Source: Piper betle
Taxonomy: Eukaryota > Streptophyta > Magnoliopsida > Piperales > Piperaceae
NCBI GenBank assembly: GCA_033002965.1
Contig: JAURVB010003422.1
Location: 1-64,000, forward strand
Direction of reading: 5' to 3'
DNA: 64,000 bases
The notes below the pieces were generated by a model. That model had not been told where the DNA came from and ran no database searches. It was given only the letters and a program-made list of their open reading frames with translations. The translations under genes were made by a program, and so were the position numbers. Below are positions 63,908-64,000 of this stretch, piece after piece; the stretch's first letter is position 1; every line of letters begins with the position of its first letter.

Positions 63908-64000
63908 ATGGCACCACACTGCTACAAGGACGGACTAAAGAGGACCTCTATTTGTTTGATCCACCATCATCTTGCCCTCCACAATATCTTCTTTCTCAGT
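63908..64000 (+). CDS. Possible gene start, open at window edge
   Basis: ATG followed by 30 further open codons to the end of the window (MAPHCYKDGLK...). I do not recognise the protein. Support is limited to the TATATAAAG upstream, the lack of any repeat similarity and the end of the retroelement run. It could be a chance frame. Confidence 0.25.
   Translation, partial: MAPHCYKDGLKRTSICLIHHHLALHNIFFLS

Overview
The window is plant nuclear DNA from an angiosperm, and it is almost entirely repeats. Evidence for this is long-LTR Ty3/gypsy-type and Ty1/copia elements primed by initiator-tRNA-Met, a hAT transposon with introns, an LRR receptor-kinase locus with a spliced intron, and a block of plastid DNA. 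The plastid block carries a recognisable ycf2 start, and ycf2 is degenerate in grass plastomes, so a non-grass source is likely. I cannot name the species.

Left part, 1-16390. An old long terminal repeat of family A lies on the minus strand. It has been split twice. The first split is a mosaic nuclear plastid insertion at about 1953-5240. It joins pieces of ycf2, trnI-CAU, rpl23, a spacer plus ycf3 exon 3, 5S rRNA, psaC-ndhE and 23S rRNA, which come from at least five separate places in a plastome. The second split is a complete 10.1-kb non-coding LTR element (family B, LARD-like) at 6054-16194, flanked by the 5-bp duplication GGAAA. A second family A copy at 25366-29077 lacks both inserts and serves as the empty-site reference.

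Middle part, 16391-32865. A minus-strand LRR receptor kinase of the MIK2-like type at 17208-20742 is broken by about six single-base frameshifts. A tandemly duplicated stretch lies just upstream of its start. Next come a gypsy element deleted down to gag plus LTR parts (23762-29077), a copia gag-protease fragment (about 29590-30290), and a family C LTR related to family A.

32866-44610. A minus-strand solo LTR of family B with target duplication ATAGG is split by a 5.3-kb hAT transposon (35123-40434). The transposase has a BED finger, the catalytic motifs and the hAT dimerisation domain, but carries two frameshifts. A second family C copy follows.

44610-64000. Copia gag (minus) and pol (plus) fragments come first. 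Then a family B element (from 50316) carries a 602-bp non-autonomous hAT relative in its internal region. It runs into a tandemly repeated gypsy-derived unit with a 1,540-bp period (56836-59647), and then into a third family B LTR plus internal region (59648-63107). A possible gene start sits at the right edge (63908).

The main interest is the order of insertion that can be read from the sequence itself, the chimeric plastid block, the non-coding family B elements with a short conserved reading frame, and the pairing of a hAT source element with a small derivative sharing its ends. I see no CRISPR array, no operon and no confidently intact host protein gene.
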